A DNA stretch of 64,000 nucleotides from Myxococcales bacterium. GTDB lineage: Bacteria; Myxococcota_A; UBA9042. The DNA is taken from positions 62,001 through 126,000 of the forward strand of contig CANLIC010000002.1 of NCBI GenBank assembly GCA_947491025.1, given 5' to 3'. Positions within the stretch are counted from its first letter, which is position 1. Each line of letters starts with the position of its first letter. A program made the translations under genes and the position numbers. Positions 63,965 through 64,000 of this stretch are shown here, piece by piece. The notes beneath the pieces are model-generated. The model saw only the letters and a list, made by a program, of their open reading frames with translations, ran no database searches and was not told the origin of the DNA.

Positions 63965-64000
63965 CAAAGCCGCCAGGGTCGGCTCAGAGGCGAAGCGTCG

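Overview
The window is strongly GC-rich and almost fully coding. Several features point to a member of the Myxococcota (delta-proteobacterial lineage): giant lipoproteins built from Asp/Cys-rich disulfide repeats, an RCC1-repeat tail, an IgGFc-binding-type lipoprotein, a cyclic-nucleotide-domain Ser/Thr kinase, and a secreted protein ending in a MYXO-CTERM-like sorting signal. No phage, insertion sequence, CRISPR array or rRNA was seen. One tRNA (Leu, anticodon GAG) is present.

Layout. 1-8.5 kb: a flotillin/NfeD membrane pair (flotillin cut by the window edge), then a 2420-residue Cys-rich/RCC1 lipoprotein. 8.6-16 kb: an aerobic benzoyl-CoA (box) operon, boxC-boxB-enoyl-CoA hydratase-3-hydroxyacyl-CoA dehydrogenase, with a molybdopterin oxidoreductase divergent from it. 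16-24 kb: a leucine-degradation (liu-type) operon, carboxyltransferase-hydratase-biotin carboxylase-biotin carrier-HMG-CoA lyase, followed by malate synthase. An alkyltransferase repair gene is divergent. 24-28 kb: an SDR dehydrogenase, a small lipoprotein, tRNA-Leu, a truncated haemoglobin and a somatomedin-B/MYXO-CTERM protein. 28-34 kb: a second giant Cys-rich lipoprotein. 34-41 kb: two translationally coupled groups, (i) HTH protein plus HEAT/degenerate alpha/beta-hydrolase protein and (ii) AI-2E-type permease, cNMP-domain kinase and small membrane protein. 41-50.9 kb: cell-envelope and repair genes (mutM, murJ, uppP, coaB, amidase, lipoproteins). 51-64 kb: acyl-CoA dehydrogenase, a PfkB/HhH-glycosylase-like fusion, alkane monooxygenase, smpB, an AMACR-like CoA transferase, DUF4956 and START-domain proteins, an IgGFc-binding-type lipoprotein and pdxB.

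Function. Together the genes suggest an aerobic heterotroph that feeds aromatic acids, leucine/isovalerate, alkanes and possibly branched acyl-CoAs into acetyl-CoA. Large disulfide-rich proteins decorate the cell surface. Several expected partners (BoxA, BoxD, isovaleryl-CoA dehydrogenase, isocitrate lyase, CoaC) are not in the window.

The most promising undescribed item is the fusion at 53.5-55.3 kb. A PfkB-type kinase is joined to a C-terminal domain that keeps an EndoIII-like Asp motif and a four-cysteine Fe-S loop, which suggests a one-polypeptide nucleoside salvage or repair enzyme. All assignments come from reading the sequence and from memory of the families; no database search was run.
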